A DNA stretch of 64,000 nucleotides from Hydrogenophilales bacterium 16-61-112 (GCA_002257045.1 NCHD01000024.1:1-64000), one strand, 5' to 3'. Positions 18,448-29,645 are shown, counted from the first letter of the stretch. Notes: generated by a model from the letters alone, not told the origin. A program made the numbers and translations.

Positions 18448-18846
18448 TCAACCCCCGGCTTTTTCAAGTTTTTCGAAAATCTTGCCGAGCTTTTCGTCGA
18501 GCGTGGCCGCGGTAAATGGTTTCACGACATAACCATTAGCACCGGCTTGCGCTGCAGCTATGATGTTTTCCTTTTTGGCCTCGGCTGTCACCATCAACAC
18601 CGGCAGCTTCGCCAGGGCTGGATCGGCGCGGATAGTCTGCAGCATGGTCAGGCCATCCATGTTGGGCATGTTCCAGTCGGACACCACAAAGTCGAAGTTG
18701 CCTGCCCGCAATTTGGCCAGGCCGTCGACGCCGTCTTCGGCTTCCTCGACATTGGAATAACCCAGCTCCTTGAGCAGGTTGCGCACGATGCGGCGCATGG
18801 TTGAAAAGTCGTCTACTACCAGAAATTTTGTATTCGGATCGGCCAT
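18448..18846 (-). CDS. cheY: Chemotaxis response regulator CheY
   Basis: 132 residues from the ATG at 18846. The acidic pair D12/D13, phospho-acceptor D57 ([12 protein letters not shown]), the threonine in VTAEAKK and the lysine in VVKPF are all in place. Single receiver domain, normal length. Phosphorylated by CheA, it binds FliM. Upstream frame extension to 18975 is not coding by homology. Confidence 0.96.
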   Translation of the reverse strand: MADPNTKFLVVDDFSTMRRIVRNLLKELGYSNVEEAEDGVDGLAKLRAGNFDFVVSDWNMPNMDGLTMLQTIRADPALAKLPVLMVTAEAKKENIIAAAQAGANGYVVKPFTAATLDEKLGKIFEKLEKAGG

Positions 18847-18940
18847 GCCGCGCTCCATTGATGCATTGATTGAGTGGTGGGTTAAACGGCATGCGGGCGC
18901 CAAACTTAAGCCGCATGCCATTGAATGAACGGTCGTGATC

Positions 18941-19964
18941 TTATACCCGCATCGCCCGGTTGCCCTGCGTGGCAAAAAAGCTCATGACCCGTGCCGGCAG
19001 GTCATGCAAAGGCGCCACTTCATGGGTGCCGCCCATGGCAATGGCTTCTTTCGGCATGCCGAATACGACGCAGGTCGCCTCGTCCTGCGCCAGATTGTAA
19101 GCACCTGCATTTTTCATTTCCAGCATGCCGGCCGCGCCGTCCTTGCCCATGCCGGTGAGGATCACCCCCACCGCGTTCTTGCCGGCGTTGGCTGCAGCCG
19201 AGCGGAACAGCACATCGACCGAGGGGCGATGCCGGTTGACCGGCTCGCCCTGGTCGATTTTGGTCATGTAATTGGCGCCGCTGCGCACCAGCGTGAGGTG
19301 CGAATGGCCCGGCGCCAGATAGGCATGGCCGGGCAGCACCCGCTCGTTGCCCTCCGACTCCTTCACCGAAATCTTGCACAGCTTGTCGAGGCGAGCGGCG
19401 AACGAACGGGTAAACCCTGCCGGCATGTGCTGGGTGATCAGGATGCCCGGGCAGTCGGACGGCAGCTGCACCAGAAAATCCTTGATCGCCTCGGTGCCGC
19501 CAGTTGATGCGCCGATAATGATGAGCTTTTCGCTGCTGATGAAGGGATTACGCACCGCGGCCAGCGCCGTTGCTGCCGGGGCATTCGGCAGCGCACGTGC
19601 CTTGATCTTTGCGCGTGCGGCAATACGGATCTTATCGGTGATCAGCTCGGTGTATTCAAGCATGCCGCTCTGGATGGACATTTTCGGCTTGGTCACGAAA
19701 TCGACCGCGCCGAGTTCCAGCGCGCGCATCGTGATGTCCGATCCGCGCTCGGTCAGCGACGACACCATCACTACCGGCATCGGCCGCAAGCGCATCAGGC
19801 GGTCGAGAAAATCCAGGCCGTCCATTTTTGGCATTTCGACATCCAGCGTCAGCACGTCCGGGTTGGTTTGCTTGATGAGATCGCGCGCCACCAGCGGATC
19901 GGGCGCCGCACCGACCACGATCATGTCGGGCTGGCTGTTGATGATTTCCCGCTCTTGTAAACAT
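18941..19964 (-). pseudogene. cheB: Protein-glutamate methylesterase CheB, N-terminal deletion with frameshift
   Basis: The cheD stop overlaps an ATG (TGATG) at 19964 giving MFT, the expected cheB start, but the next bases already encode [10 protein letters not shown] in another frame. The first strand and the VDDS acidic pair of the receiver domain (about 18 residues, roughly 50-55 bp) are missing. Everything after is intact: [12 protein letters not shown] with the phospho-acceptor Asp, and the esterase domain with GASTGG (Ser), ITQHMPAG (His) and [10 protein letters not shown] (Asp). An ATG at 19924 would make a protein without the phosphorylation pocket. As written it is defective or unregulated. 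Confidence 0.88.
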
Positions 19965-20563
19965 CACTCGATCTCGCCATCGATGGGATTGGCCTTTAGC
20001 AGGCTCGCATAATCGTGCTCACGCCGGACCAGGGTGTAGTTATTAAGCTGGATCAACTTCTTGACCAGAACCTTGCCGGTTTCCGGAAAGAAATACACCT
20101 TGCGTGGGTGGATGTCGTTCAGGTCCTCGGCCAGGATGCGGATGTTCACGTCCCGCAAATAGTCACGCACGAACCGGGCGTTACGCTCGCCAACGTTGAT
20201 GCTGGTAAACCCCTGCAGCACATTGCCCCCGCCGAACACCTTGGCTTCCAGGTTTTCGCGCCGCGCTCCGGCCTTGAGGACTTGATTGATCAACACCTCC
20301 ATTGCATAGCTGCCATAGCGCATCGACGATGCAGAGGCACTGCCTGACTCGCCGCCATCAGGCAGCATGAAATGATTCATCCCGCCGATACCCGAGACCC
20401 GGTCACGGATACAGGCTGCGACACACGACCCCAAGACCGTCACGATCAACATCGGCTTGCTGGTGAAATAGTATTCACCCGGCAATATCTTGGCTGCCTG
20501 GCAATCAAAAATACGGTCGTAATACAGGTTGGTTGCCAGGTGCTCTTCTATCGCTGGATTCAC
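19964..20563 (-). CDS. cheD: Chemoreceptor glutamine deamidase CheD
   Basis: 199 residues from a GTG at 20563 that overlaps the cheR stop by 4 nt. The catalytic region LGSCVAACIRD (Cys) and GGMNHFML (His) is present, as is the FGGGNVL segment. It deamidates receptor glutamines and interacts with the adaptation enzymes. Length slightly above 180 because of an N-terminal YYDRIFDCQAAKI segment usual in betaproteobacteria. No lesion seen. Confidence 0.94.
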   Translation of the reverse strand: MNPAIEEHLATNLYYDRIFDCQAAKILPGEYYFTSKPMLIVTVLGSCVAACIRDRVSGIGGMNHFMLPDGGESGSASASSMRYGSYAMEVLINQVLKAGARRENLEAKVFGGGNVLQGFTSINVGERNARFVRDYLRDVNIRILAEDLNDIHPRKVYFFPETGKVLVKKLIQLNNYTLVRREHDYASLLKANPIDGEIE

Positions 20564-21429
20564 GAACCATTCCCTGCCCGTGCCGCACGCTGATCCAGTT
20601 CGTAAACCGTCTTGCCACGCAGCTTCAGCGCATCGGTCACATACATGAAGTTTTCGGAGTGGCCTGCAAACAGCAAGCCATCCGGCTTCATCAGCGGCAC
20701 AAATCGCGAAAGTATTTTGCTTTGTGTTGGTTTATCGAAATAAATCATCACATTCCGGCAGAAAATCACATCAAACTGACCACTCACTGGCCAGTTTCCA
20801 GCCAGCAAATTCAAGGTCTTGAATGTAATCAGCTGACGCAATTCGGGCCGCACCCGCACCATTCCGGCGCGGCTGCCTTTTCCCTTCAGAAAAAAGCGCC
20901 GAACCCGATCACTCGACATTTTCTCAAGCCGGTCGACGGTATAGACTCCAGTCGCGCCGGCTTCAAGCACATTGGTATCAATATCTGTGGCCACAATACT
21001 GACCGGTGGCGTTAGCGTATTGAAGGCCTCGCACAGCGTCATTGCGATCGAATACGGCTCCTCGCCGGTTGAGCTGGCGGAACACCAGATCGTCAGCGGT
21101 TTTTTCACCTTAAGCGCATGCTCGGCCAGAATCGGGAAATGATGCGCTTCACGAAAAAACGAAGTCAGGTTGGTCGTCAGCGCATTGGTGAAGGCCTCCC
21201 ACTCCTCGCTGTCGCGTCCACTTTCAAGGCCATCGAGATAGACCTCGAATGAGTCCAGCCCCTTTGCCCGCAGACGGCGCGCCAACCGGCTGTACACCAT
21301 TTCCTGCTTGCTTTCAGCCAGTGAAATACCTGCCTGCCGGTAAATCAGCGCACGCACTCTGGCGAAGTCGCGTGGGGTGAATGTAAACACCTTGGTGTTG
21401 TCCGGCGTATTTTTCAAAATGGATGTCAT
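20560..21429 (-). CDS. cheR: Chemoreceptor methyltransferase CheR
   Basis: 289 residues from the ATG at 21429. The N-terminal all-helical domain (FARVRALIYRQAGISLAESK) precedes the SAM-binding fold (WCSASSTGEEPYSIAM, later VIFCRNVMIYFD). It methylates receptor glutamates. It lies between aer and cheD. The two MCPs here end in a DEWEEF-type pentapeptide that tethers CheR in other species. Confidence 0.95.
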   Translation of the reverse strand: MTSILKNTPDNTKVFTFTPRDFARVRALIYRQAGISLAESKQEMVYSRLARRLRAKGLDSFEVYLDGLESGRDSEEWEAFTNALTTNLTSFFREAHHFPILAEHALKVKKPLTIWCSASSTGEEPYSIAMTLCEAFNTLTPPVSIVATDIDTNVLEAGATGVYTVDRLEKMSSDRVRRFFLKGKGSRAGMVRVRPELRQLITFKTLNLLAGNWPVSGQFDVIFCRNVMIYFDKPTQSKILSRFVPLMKPDGLLFAGHSENFMYVTDALKLRGKTVYELDQRAARAGNGS

Positions 21430-21476
21430 GTTCAGGCTAATAGCCGTTGCCCTCACTACTCAGCATGGCGCAAGAA

Positions 21477-23126
21477 TCACGCAGCCAGTCGGGGAATCGG
21501 CATTCCGGCTCGACCGCCCTGCGTAACAGCAGGTTTCCCTGCGTAAGAAGCACCACTCCCCTCGCGCACCAATTTGAAGGTGTTCACCAGCAGCGCAAGC
21601 TTGGCGGCTTGATCCTGCAGACTCTCGGCTGCCGCGGCAGATTGCTCCACCAACGCAGCGTTCTGCTGGGTCATTTCATCCATCTGGCTCACAGCCTGGT
21701 TGATTTGTGCGATACCTGCGCTTTGTTCCAGACTGGCTGTTGCACTTCCACCCATGATCTCCACGACCAATTGCACCGACGTCACCACGTCATCAATTGC
21801 TTCACCCGCTTCGTTGACCAACTTCCGTCCCAAATCCACCTGAGCGACCGAATCTACGATGAGTGTTTTGATTTCCTTCGCCGCGCCCGCACTACGCTGC
21901 GCCAGATGGCGAACTTCCGCTGCCACCACCGCAAAGCCACGTCCCTGTTCACCGGCACGTGCGGCCTCCACTGCGGCATTCAAGGCCAGAATATTGGTCT
22001 GGAAAGCAATTCCGTCAATCACGCCAATGATGTCAGCAATCTTGCGCGAACTGTTATTAATCGAGGCCATGGTTTCGATCACCTTGCCCACCACTTCACC
22101 GCCCTGTACGGCAATGTCAGCGGTCGAAGCCACCAGTTTGCTGGCCATGTGGGAATTGGTGGCGTTCTCCTGAACCGTGCTGGTCAGTTCTTCCATTGAG
22201 CTGGCCGTTTCTTCCAGGCTCGAGGCCTGCGATTCGGTGCGCCTGGATAAATCCGCATTGCCCCTGGCGATCTCCTGCGCCCCCATATTCACACTTTCGG
22301 TGCTCTCCTTGATTTGCCCCACCAGCAATTTTGTGTTGTTTTGCAGCACGCGCAAGGATTGCATTAACGTGGCAATCTCGGCAGCACCACTGGCCGCAAT
22401 CCGCCCAGACAAGTCACCTGCACTCATGCGCCCAATGTCGTGCCCGGCATTTTGCAAAGGCAAAACCACACTGCGGTAGGACAACACCCCAAACGCCCCC
22501 GCCATCGGCACCCCCAAGGCGGCAATCATCATCAAGCTATTCAGGTAAAACGTGCCTTCACTGCTCATGGCAAGCCAGGCTAAAACACCAATCACCCCAA
22601 ACAACGCCGCCATTGCGCTCACCGCCAACACCAGCAGGGTCTTGATGGAATAGGCCTTCACCAAGCCGGAACGCTGCAGCAGGGTCTGTCTGACTACACG
22701 ACCGTCCTGAATCTTGTTACGTGTATCGCCCGATTTGATGGCCCGATAAGCGCTGTCCGCAGCCTGGACTTGCGCACGGCTGGGTTTGCTCCGGATTGAA
22801 CTGTAACCCGTTACTTTGCGGTTCTCGATGATGGGCGCGGTGCTGGCCTCAACCCAGTAATGGTCACCGTTTTTGCAGCGATTTTTGACCAGCCCGGTCC
22901 ACGCGTTACCTTTCTTCAGGGTGTGCCAGAAATCCGCAAACGCCTCAACCGGCATATCGGGATGACGTACGATATTCTGTGGCGCCCCCAATAGCTCGTC
23001 TTCGCTGAACCCGCTGACATCGATGAAAGCTTGGTTAACGTAGGTAATGTTGCCGCGCAAGTCGGTTTTCGAGACGATCAATTCATCATCTGTTATTCCA
23101 AGATTAAAACGCTTCCCACTCGTCAT
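21477..23126 (-). CDS. aer: Aer-like PAS methyl-accepting chemotaxis protein
   Basis: 549 residues from an ATG at 23126. The PAS domain (about 15-120) has [19 protein letters not shown] and IVRHPDMP typical of FAD-binding Aer. Two membrane helices (about 165-215), HAMP-like region, then the MCP signalling domain ([20 protein letters not shown]). No CheR pentapeptide. The chosen ATG lies inside the final codons of an MCP tail remnant; the first 10 residues are therefore read from that tail, and the true Aer N-terminus may have been lost. Senses redox/oxygen by homology. Confidence 0.88.
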   Translation of the reverse strand: MTSGKRFNLGITDDELIVSKTDLRGNITYVNQAFIDVSGFSEDELLGAPQNIVRHPDMPVEAFADFWHTLKKGNAWTGLVKNRCKNGDHYWVEASTAPIIENRKVTGYSSIRSKPSRAQVQAADSAYRAIKSGDTRNKIQDGRVVRQTLLQRSGLVKAYSIKTLLVLAVSAMAALFGVIGVLAWLAMSSEGTFYLNSLMMIAALGVPMAGAFGVLSYRSVVLPLQNAGHDIGRMSAGDLSGRIAASGAAEIATLMQSLRVLQNNTKLLVGQIKESTESVNMGAQEIARGNADLSRRTESQASSLEETASSMEELTSTVQENATNSHMASKLVASTADIAVQGGEVVGKVIETMASINNSSRKIADIIGVIDGIAFQTNILALNAAVEAARAGEQGRGFAVVAAEVRHLAQRSAGAAKEIKTLIVDSVAQVDLGRKLVNEAGEAIDDVVTSVQLVVEIMGGSATASLEQSAGIAQINQAVSQMDEMTQQNAALVEQSAAAAESLQDQAAKLALLVNTFKLVREGSGASYAGKPAVTQGGRAGMPIPRLAA

Positions 23127-23298
23127 CGCTGCTAGAGGCTGTGGCAAGCTTTTCCTGACCGGCAGCCAGTCGAGATTTGGCCTTCATGCCGTGCGGGGCA
23201 TTCAGTCTGGGCAGGTCACGGTTAGGGGCGCTTGATCGAGCGAATTGCCGCGTGTAACCACTACTATCCAACTTGAACACACTGACCCCCTAGGCCAG
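23104..23298 (-). pseudogene. Remnant of a third methyl-accepting chemotaxis protein (C-terminal tail only)
   Basis: On the minus strand, codons from about 23298 read LA-stop-GVSVFKLD and continue to DDEWEAF and a TAA at 23106-23104. LAEAVSVFKLD and a terminal DEWEEF are exactly how the two neighbouring MCPs end, so this is the last 60 residues of another receptor. The in-frame TAG replaces a Glu codon. The signalling domain and sensor are gone. It supports a past tandem array of three MCP genes reduced by deletion. Confidence 0.8.
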
Positions 23299-23379
23299 GT
23301 AGATGCTGTGCAACGGCACATGGGTGTTTTTCACCATGACCTTTCCCATTTGACGCCACCAATGCTCGCTTAAGGAGCC

Positions 23380-25065
23380 TCAGAATTCTTCCCACTCATC
23401 GTTGCCACCCCTGCTGGTGGCCGCGAGTGTCTTCTGTCTTGCAGCCGGAGCAGGCATCGCTCTGGGCTTGCCCTTAGACGCTGCACTGGTCACGCCATGT
23501 ACTAACGGTTGCTCAGCCCGCTGGCTGTAGCCCATGCCGTCCAATTTAAATATGCTGACTGCCTGGGTGAGCGCATTGGCCTGTTCCTCCAGACTCTCAG
23601 CCGCAGCTGCCGCCTGTTCAACCAGGGCAGCGTTTTGCTGGGTGACATCGTCCATCTGGGTGATGGCCTGATTGACCTGCTCGATACCTGCGCTTTGCTC
23701 CTGGCTGGCCGCCGCAATCTCACCCATGATGTCGGTGACGCGCTTGACCGAGGTCACAATCTCGCCCATGGTTTTGCCCGCTTCGTCCACCAGCTTGCCG
23801 CCGGCGTCGACCTTGCCCACCGAATCTTCGATCAGCGCCTTGATTTCTTTGGCTGCGCCCGCTGAACGCTGGGCAAGATTCCGCACTTCGGAGGCGACCA
23901 CGGCAAAACCACGCCCCTGCTCGCCGGCACGCGCAGCTTCCACCGCCGCGTTCAAGGCCAGAATGTTGGTCTGGAAAGCAATGCCGTCGATGACGCCGAT
24001 GATGTCGGCAATCTTGCGTGAGCTTTCCTTGATCGAGGCCATGGTATCGACCACCTGACCAACCACCTGACCGCCCTTGACCGCGATGTCAGCGGTGGAG
24101 ACCACCATCTGGTTGGCCTGCCGCGCGTTTTCGGCGTTCTGCTTGACGGTGCTGGTCAGCTCTTCCATCGAGCTGGCGGTCTCTTCCAGCGAACTCGCCT
24201 GCTGCTCGGTGCGCGACGACAGGTCGGCATTGCCAGAGGCGATCTCGCGCGTGGCAACCGAGATGGTCTCGGTCGAATGCCGGATATCGCCGATCGTCCC
24301 GGTCAGATTCTGCCGCATTGCATTGATGGCATACAGCAGGCTCGACGTATCGCCGTTTTCAAGGGCAACCGACCTGGAAAAATCTCCCTCCGAAATTGCA
24401 CGGGCGACGTCCACTGCATAGGCAGGCTCGCCACCCAGCTGCTTCATGATGTGACGCACCAGCCAGAACACGATGGCGCTTGCCACCACCAGCGCCACTA
24501 CCACCAGCACCAGCGCAAACATCAGCATGCGCTGGCTGAAAGCCGCCATTTCGGCTTTGGTTTGTTCAACCGCAGCTTGTTTTGCTGCGGTGAAGTCCAT
24601 CAGGCGCGTCCGGATATTGCGCCATACCGGCGTTTCTTCCTTGCTGATCGCTGCAATGGCAGCAACCTGATCGGTGCCCGCAAGGGAAACGATTTTTGCC
24701 TGAATGGGCGCTTGCTGCTCGCGCAAGGCCGCCACTTCTTCCAGAATCTTCATGTCGGCGGGGGAGGTTGCGGCAAGCGCCAGGGCTTTCTCGCTGTTTG
24801 CCTTGAATTCAGCCGACGATGCTTCCAAATTCTTGTAAGCCCCCTGGTTGGCCGGGTCCATGACGATGTTGCGCAAAGCCTGGCCCATTTGCAGCCCATG
24901 GGCGTACAGGTTGGTTGCCGCGTGTGCAAGAGCCAGATCCTCTTCAAGAAAAGACTCGAACCGGTTCTTGTTGCTCTGCATACCGGTCAGCGCCACCGCA
25001 ATGGCAACGCCGAAAAGCATGAACACCATACCCATGCTTAAAATGATTTTTGACTTAAGTTTCAT
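23380..25065 (-). CDS. Methyl-accepting chemotaxis protein
   Basis: 561 residues. First membrane helix at about 5-30, a helical periplasmic sensor (30-190; rich in Ala, Gln and Glu, four-helix-bundle style), second membrane helix (about 195-215), HAMP, then the cytoplasmic signalling hairpin with [20 protein letters not shown]. It ends with a DEWEEF pentapeptide, a probable CheR/CheB tether. The ligand cannot be read from sequence. It shares long near-identical blocks with its neighbour, consistent with duplication. Confidence 0.95.
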   Translation of the reverse strand: MKLKSKIILSMGMVFMLFGVAIAVALTGMQSNKNRFESFLEEDLALAHAATNLYAHGLQMGQALRNIVMDPANQGAYKNLEASSAEFKANSEKALALAATSPADMKILEEVAALREQQAPIQAKIVSLAGTDQVAAIAAISKEETPVWRNIRTRLMDFTAAKQAAVEQTKAEMAAFSQRMLMFALVLVVVALVVASAIVFWLVRHIMKQLGGEPAYAVDVARAISEGDFSRSVALENGDTSSLLYAINAMRQNLTGTIGDIRHSTETISVATREIASGNADLSSRTEQQASSLEETASSMEELTSTVKQNAENARQANQMVVSTADIAVKGGQVVGQVVDTMASIKESSRKIADIIGVIDGIAFQTNILALNAAVEAARAGEQGRGFAVVASEVRNLAQRSAGAAKEIKALIEDSVGKVDAGGKLVDEAGKTMGEIVTSVKRVTDIMGEIAAASQEQSAGIEQVNQAITQMDDVTQQNAALVEQAAAAAESLEEQANALTQAVSIFKLDGMGYSQRAEQPLVHGVTSAASKGKPRAMPAPAARQKTLAATSRGGNDEWEEF

Positions 25066-25187
25066 GTTTGCAATACCCTCTAAAATTACAACTCAACTAC
25101 TGTTACTGGCTGAAGATTTCGCCCGCTTCATCTTCCTGCACCGACCGAAGTAAGTTGGTGCAAGATGATTCCAACGCGGCTTTTATC

Positions 25188-26900
25188 TCAGAATTCTTCC
25201 CACTCATCGCTGTTGCTGCTGCCGCCACGGGTGACAGCAAGTTTCTTCGAGAACTTGGCTGGTGCGCCTTTGGATTGGTTCGGCAATGCCGTTGCCCTGC
25301 CTCTCGACACTGGCAGCGCCGCACGCTGGCTGTATCTGCCATCCAGCTTGAATACGCTCACTGCTTCTGCCAGCTTGCTGGCTTGATCCTGCAGGCTCAT
25401 CGCCGCAGCCGCAGCCTCTTCGACCAGTGCAGCGTTCTGCTGGGTCGCGTCATCCATTTGGGTGATCGCCTGGTTGACCTGCTCGATGCCTGCGCTTTGC
25501 TCCTGACTGGCCGCCGCAATCTCACCCATGATGTCGGTCACGCGTTTGACCGAGGTGACAATCTCGCCCATGGTTTTGCCGGCTTCCTCTACCAACTTGT
25601 CACCGGCTTCAACCTGTACGACCGAATCTTCAATCAGGGACTTGATTTCTTTAGCCGCACCCGCGCTGCGCTGTGCCAGGTTGCGTACTTCGCTTGCCAC
25701 CACTGCAAAACCACGTCCCTGTTCGCCCGCACGCGCCGCTTCCACCGCAGCGTTCAGCGCCAGGATGTTGGTCTGGAACGCGATGCTGTCGATCACACCA
25801 ATAATGTCGGCAATCTTGCGTGAGCTGTCCTTGATCGAGGCCATGGTTTCAACCACATGACCAACCACCTGCCCTCCTTTAACTGCTACTTCTGCAGTGG
25901 ACTGAACCAGTTGATTGGCCTGACGCGCGTTCTCGGCGTTCTGCTTGACGGTGCTGGTCAGCTCTTCCATCGACGAGGCGGTTTCTTCCAGCGAACTCGC
26001 CTGCTGTTCGGTGCGGCTCGACAGATCGGCATTGCCAGAAGCAATCTGGCGCGATGCAACCGAGATGGTCTCGGTGCCGGTACGAACCTGGCTGACGATA
26101 TTGGCCAAGCTGTTGTTCATGGCCTGCATGGCCTGCATCAGCTGGCCGGTTTCATCATTGCTGCGAACGTTGATAGGCTGCATCAGGTCGCCCGCGGCGA
26201 CGTGCTCGGCCGCAAGCACAGCCTCCCGCAACGGCAGCGTGATGGCACGAATGAGCCAGAATGCAATGGCGATGGCAACCAAAACGCTCAAGACAATCAA
26301 GCTGATGGAGATATTGCGCGCCAGTGCATAGCGCGTTTGAGCCGCCTCGTATTCAGCCTTGCCGATCGTGAGCTGAATCTTGATGAGTGCATTCATCGCG
26401 TCACGTGCCGACTCGTACTGCTTGGTCAACTGTCCCTGCATGATTTCGCTGGCTTGCTGAAAATCATGGGAACCTAAAGCCGCAATGGCAGGCATCAAGG
26501 CCTCACGTCCATATTTATTCCGGGCCGTTTCAAATTCTTTAGCCAGATTGGCTTCTTCCGGCGACAGACGCGTGGCCTTAAAGGCCTTCCAGCCGTCATC
26601 AATACCGACTATCAACTGCTTGACCTTGGCTACACGCTGGTCGACCCGCTCGGCTTCTTCAGGAAACGTCGACAACTGCCCGATCACCGACTCAGCCAGG
26701 AGCATCTGATTGCTGTTCATGTGCGCAGAAATCTCGTCCAGATAACCCATTGCAACCAGGCGGTCTTCATAGAAGGCTTTGAATGAGGCATTCGTGGCGG
26801 ACAAACTGCTCAACCCGATCACACCAATCGCGACCAGCGACAGCAACAAAAATCCGACCACGAAAATCAGCCGCGATTTGATACTTAGATTGGTCAGCAT
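25188..26900 (-). CDS. Methyl-accepting chemotaxis protein
   Basis: 570 residues. Membrane helices at about 10-32 and 190-213 enclose a four-helix-bundle-like sensor containing FYEDRLVAMGYLDEI. HAMP follows (LPLREAVLAAEHVAAGDL), then the signalling domain with the usual hairpin tip and a terminal SDEWEEF. Likely paired with the next receptor through tandem duplication. The 122-bp spacer downstream holds no clear promoter. Confidence 0.95.
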   Translation of the reverse strand: MLTNLSIKSRLIFVVGFLLLSLVAIGVIGLSSLSATNASFKAFYEDRLVAMGYLDEISAHMNSNQMLLAESVIGQLSTFPEEAERVDQRVAKVKQLIVGIDDGWKAFKATRLSPEEANLAKEFETARNKYGREALMPAIAALGSHDFQQASEIMQGQLTKQYESARDAMNALIKIQLTIGKAEYEAAQTRYALARNISISLIVLSVLVAIAIAFWLIRAITLPLREAVLAAEHVAAGDLMQPINVRSNDETGQLMQAMQAMNNSLANIVSQVRTGTETISVASRQIASGNADLSSRTEQQASSLEETASSMEELTSTVKQNAENARQANQLVQSTAEVAVKGGQVVGHVVETMASIKDSSRKIADIIGVIDSIAFQTNILALNAAVEAARAGEQGRGFAVVASEVRNLAQRSAGAAKEIKSLIEDSVVQVEAGDKLVEEAGKTMGEIVTSVKRVTDIMGEIAAASQEQSAGIEQVNQAITQMDDATQQNAALVEEAAAAAMSLQDQASKLAEAVSVFKLDGRYSQRAALPVSRGRATALPNQSKGAPAKFSKKLAVTRGGSSNSDEWEEF

Positions 26901-26962
26901 GGTTTAGTCTCTTTTCTGCGTAAATAGCAATACGAACGCTCAGGGGCGCACAGGAAACCAGG

Positions 26963-27466
26963 TCATGCCGCTGACTGATCGAACAGGCCCATGTCGGCAC
27001 TAGACATCAGCTTGTCGATGTCGACCAGGATCAGCATGCGGTCGCCCAGCGTGCCGAGACCGATCAGGAAATCGCTGTCGAACGACGTGCTGATATCGGG
27101 TGCGGGCTTGAGTTGCTCGGCCGACAGCGTGGTCACATCCGACACGCTGTCGACCACCATGCCGACGACCCGGCCGGCGAGGTTGAGGATAATCACGACG
27201 GTAAGCGGGTCGTAATTGGGCGAGCCGAGGCCCAGCTTGATGCGCATGTCCACGATCGGCACGATGGTGCCGCGCAGATTAACGACGCCCTTGATGAACG
27301 AGGGCGCGTTGGCGATCCGGGTGACCGGCTCGTAACCACGAATTTCCTGCACGCGCAGAATATTGATGCCGTACTCCTCGCCACCGAGGGTGAAGGCGAG
27401 AAACTCGTCCGCCCCGCCCTTTTCGGATGCGTGCAGATGGGTCTGGGTTTGCGTGGTGTAGCTCAT
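26963..27466 (-). CDS. cheW: Chemotaxis adaptor CheW
   Basis: 167 residues; single CheW domain with [39 protein letters not shown] and [10 protein letters not shown]. It couples receptors to CheA. It lies between cheA and the receptor genes and looks complete. Confidence 0.96.
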   Translation of the reverse strand: MSYTTQTQTHLHASEKGGADEFLAFTLGGEEYGINILRVQEIRGYEPVTRIANAPSFIKGVVNLRGTIVPIVDMRIKLGLGSPNYDPLTVVIILNLAGRVVGMVVDSVSDVTTLSAEQLKPAPDISTSFDSDFLIGLGTLGDRMLILVDIDKLMSSADMGLFDQSAA

Positions 27467-27529
27467 GGGGTCGATCCTTGTTTGAACGCTATCGTGTCGG
27501 GTCTTGAAAAACGGTCGTCTGCGGCTTCT

Positions 27530-29530
27530 TTAGCGCAGCAGTGCGGAGACATCGAGAATCAGCGATACGCCGCCGTCGCCGAGAATGGTGGCGCCCGAGA
27601 TGCCCGGCACTTTGCGGAAATTGGATTCGAGGTTCTTGACCACGACCTGCTGCTGGCCGACCAGGCCGTCGACCAGCATGGCGGCCTTCTTGCCGTCGGC
27701 TTCGAGGATGACGATGATGCCCTGCGCCGGATTGGCATGCAGCGGCTCGATATCGAATAGCTCGTACAGCAGGATCAGCGGCAGATACTCTTCGCGCACC
27801 TTGACCACCTTGCCCTGGCCGGCAATTTCCTTGACGTCGACCGCCATGGGTTGCAAGGATTCAATGACATAGCCCAGCGGCAGGATGTACACCTCTTCGC
27901 CCACCTTGACCGACATGCCGTCGAGGATCGCCAGCGTCAGTGGCAGAGAAATGGAAATGGTGCTGCCGGAGCCGGGTGTCGAGCGGATTTCAACGGTGCC
28001 GCCCATCGCCGAAATATTGCGTTTGACCACGTCCATGCCGACGCCGCGACCCGACACGTCGGTGACGACTTCCGCCGTCGAAAATCCGGGGGCGAAGATC
28101 AGTTGCCAGACGTCGATGTCGGGCATGGTTTCCGATACGTTCAAGCCCTGCTGCATGGCCTTGGCGAGAATCCGCTCGCGGCTCAGACCGCCGCCGTCGT
28201 CGGTTACTTCGATCACGATATTGCCGCCCTGGTGCGCGGCCGACAGAATGAGCTTGCCGGTTTCACTCTTGCCGGCGGTGCGGCGCTGTTCGGGCATTTC
28301 GATGCCATGGTCCACGCTGTTGCGAACCAGGTGGGTCAGCGGGTCGACGATACGTTCGATCAAGCCTTTATCCAGCTCGGTCGCAGCGCCGCGCGTGATG
28401 ATCTCGACTTTTTTGCCGAGCTTGGATGCCAGATCGCGCACCATGCGCGGGAAGCGCGAGAACACATAGTCCATTGGCATCATGCGGATCGACATCACGG
28501 CTTCCTGCAAGTCACGCGTATTGCGCGCAAGCTGGTTGGCACTGTTGAGCAGGCGCTCATGAATCAGGGGATCCAGCGCCATGATGCGTTGTTCGATCAT
28601 GGCCTGGGTAATCACCAGCTCGCCCACCAGGTTAATCAGTTGATCGACTTTTTCGACGCCCACCCGGATCGAGGATGATTCCTGCGAGCCGGCTTCCTTG
28701 TCGGTGGCGCGCCGCCCCGGGTTGCGCGCTTCTGAGGGCGGTGCAACCGCAACAGCCGCTGCTTCAACTGGCGCGGAATCCGCTGCTGGCACAACGGCAG
28801 GCGCGACTTCGGTCGCGGCGGGCTCATGGGCGGGCGGCGATTCACCAATGGAACCGAGGGTGATTTTAAGGTCGTCCGGATCAAGCACGAACGAACAGAT
28901 CGCGACGATATCGTCCTGGCTTTCGCCGGTGGTCAAGGTAAACGCCACCCGCTTGTCCGCCATCACCTCGCGTGCGATTTCGCCCAGCAAACCCAGTTCG
29001 GTCGCCAGCGCATCGACGTCGCGTTGCGGCACATCGGGAAGTTCGATGCGAAAGCAGAAATTGCCGTCGGCATCGGCCACGGGAGCCGCGCAGGCTGCAG
29101 GCACTCCAGCCGGTGCGGGCGCTGCGGCCGGCGCAGCAGCCGTGCCTTGCGACAGGGCGGCGAGCCGTGCGCTGACGCTGGAAACCGCGGCCTGATCGAC
29201 CGCCGTGCCGTGGTGGTGGCCGCCCATGAGCATGGTCAGCACGTCTTTCGATACCAGAAACGCATCGACATGCTCGGGCGTCAGCGCCATCTCGCCCTTG
29301 CGAATGCGGTCGAGCAGCGACTCCAGCGTGTGGGTCACTTCGGTAATGTCGTTGAAGCCGAAGGTGGCTGCGCCGCCCTTGATGGAATGCGCGGCGCGAA
29401 AAATCGCATTGAGGTCTTCGCTGTCCGGCGCCGTCACATCGATATCCAGCAACAGTTTTTCCATTTCGGCGAGCAGTTCATCTGCCTCGTCAAAGAACAC
29501 CTGGTAAAACTGGCTCATGTCTATCGTCAT
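27530..29530 (-). CDS. cheA: Chemotaxis histidine kinase CheA
   Basis: 666 residues. HPt domain with phospho-acceptor His48 (RAAHSIKGGAATFG), a CheY-binding P2-like region (about 170-235) between Ala/Pro linkers, dimerisation helices (VDQLINLVGELVITQAM), ATPase (LVRNSVDHGIE N-box, DDGGGLS and GRGVGMDVVK G-boxes) and a C-terminal CheW-like domain. First gene of the chemosensory operon; a sigma-28-like promoter lies about 110 nt upstream. Complete. Confidence 0.96.
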   Translation of the reverse strand: MTIDMSQFYQVFFDEADELLAEMEKLLLDIDVTAPDSEDLNAIFRAAHSIKGGAATFGFNDITEVTHTLESLLDRIRKGEMALTPEHVDAFLVSKDVLTMLMGGHHHGTAVDQAAVSSVSARLAALSQGTAAAPAAAPAPAGVPAACAAPVADADGNFCFRIELPDVPQRDVDALATELGLLGEIAREVMADKRVAFTLTTGESQDDIVAICSFVLDPDDLKITLGSIGESPPAHEPAATEVAPAVVPAADSAPVEAAAVAVAPPSEARNPGRRATDKEAGSQESSSIRVGVEKVDQLINLVGELVITQAMIEQRIMALDPLIHERLLNSANQLARNTRDLQEAVMSIRMMPMDYVFSRFPRMVRDLASKLGKKVEIITRGAATELDKGLIERIVDPLTHLVRNSVDHGIEMPEQRRTAGKSETGKLILSAAHQGGNIVIEVTDDGGGLSRERILAKAMQQGLNVSETMPDIDVWQLIFAPGFSTAEVVTDVSGRGVGMDVVKRNISAMGGTVEIRSTPGSGSTISISLPLTLAILDGMSVKVGEEVYILPLGYVIESLQPMAVDVKEIAGQGKVVKVREEYLPLILLYELFDIEPLHANPAQGIIVILEADGKKAAMLVDGLVGQQQVVVKNLESNFRKVPGISGATILGDGGVSLILDVSALLR

Positions 29531-29645
29531 GTTTGAAGCTCCGTAGTGTGCGCGTTGCGTGTTTGGGTGCGGCTGTTCATCGACGTGGGTCCGGGGTATC
29601 CATCAGGCAAAACAGGAAAAACACCGGACATGATAGTCAGGGTTT

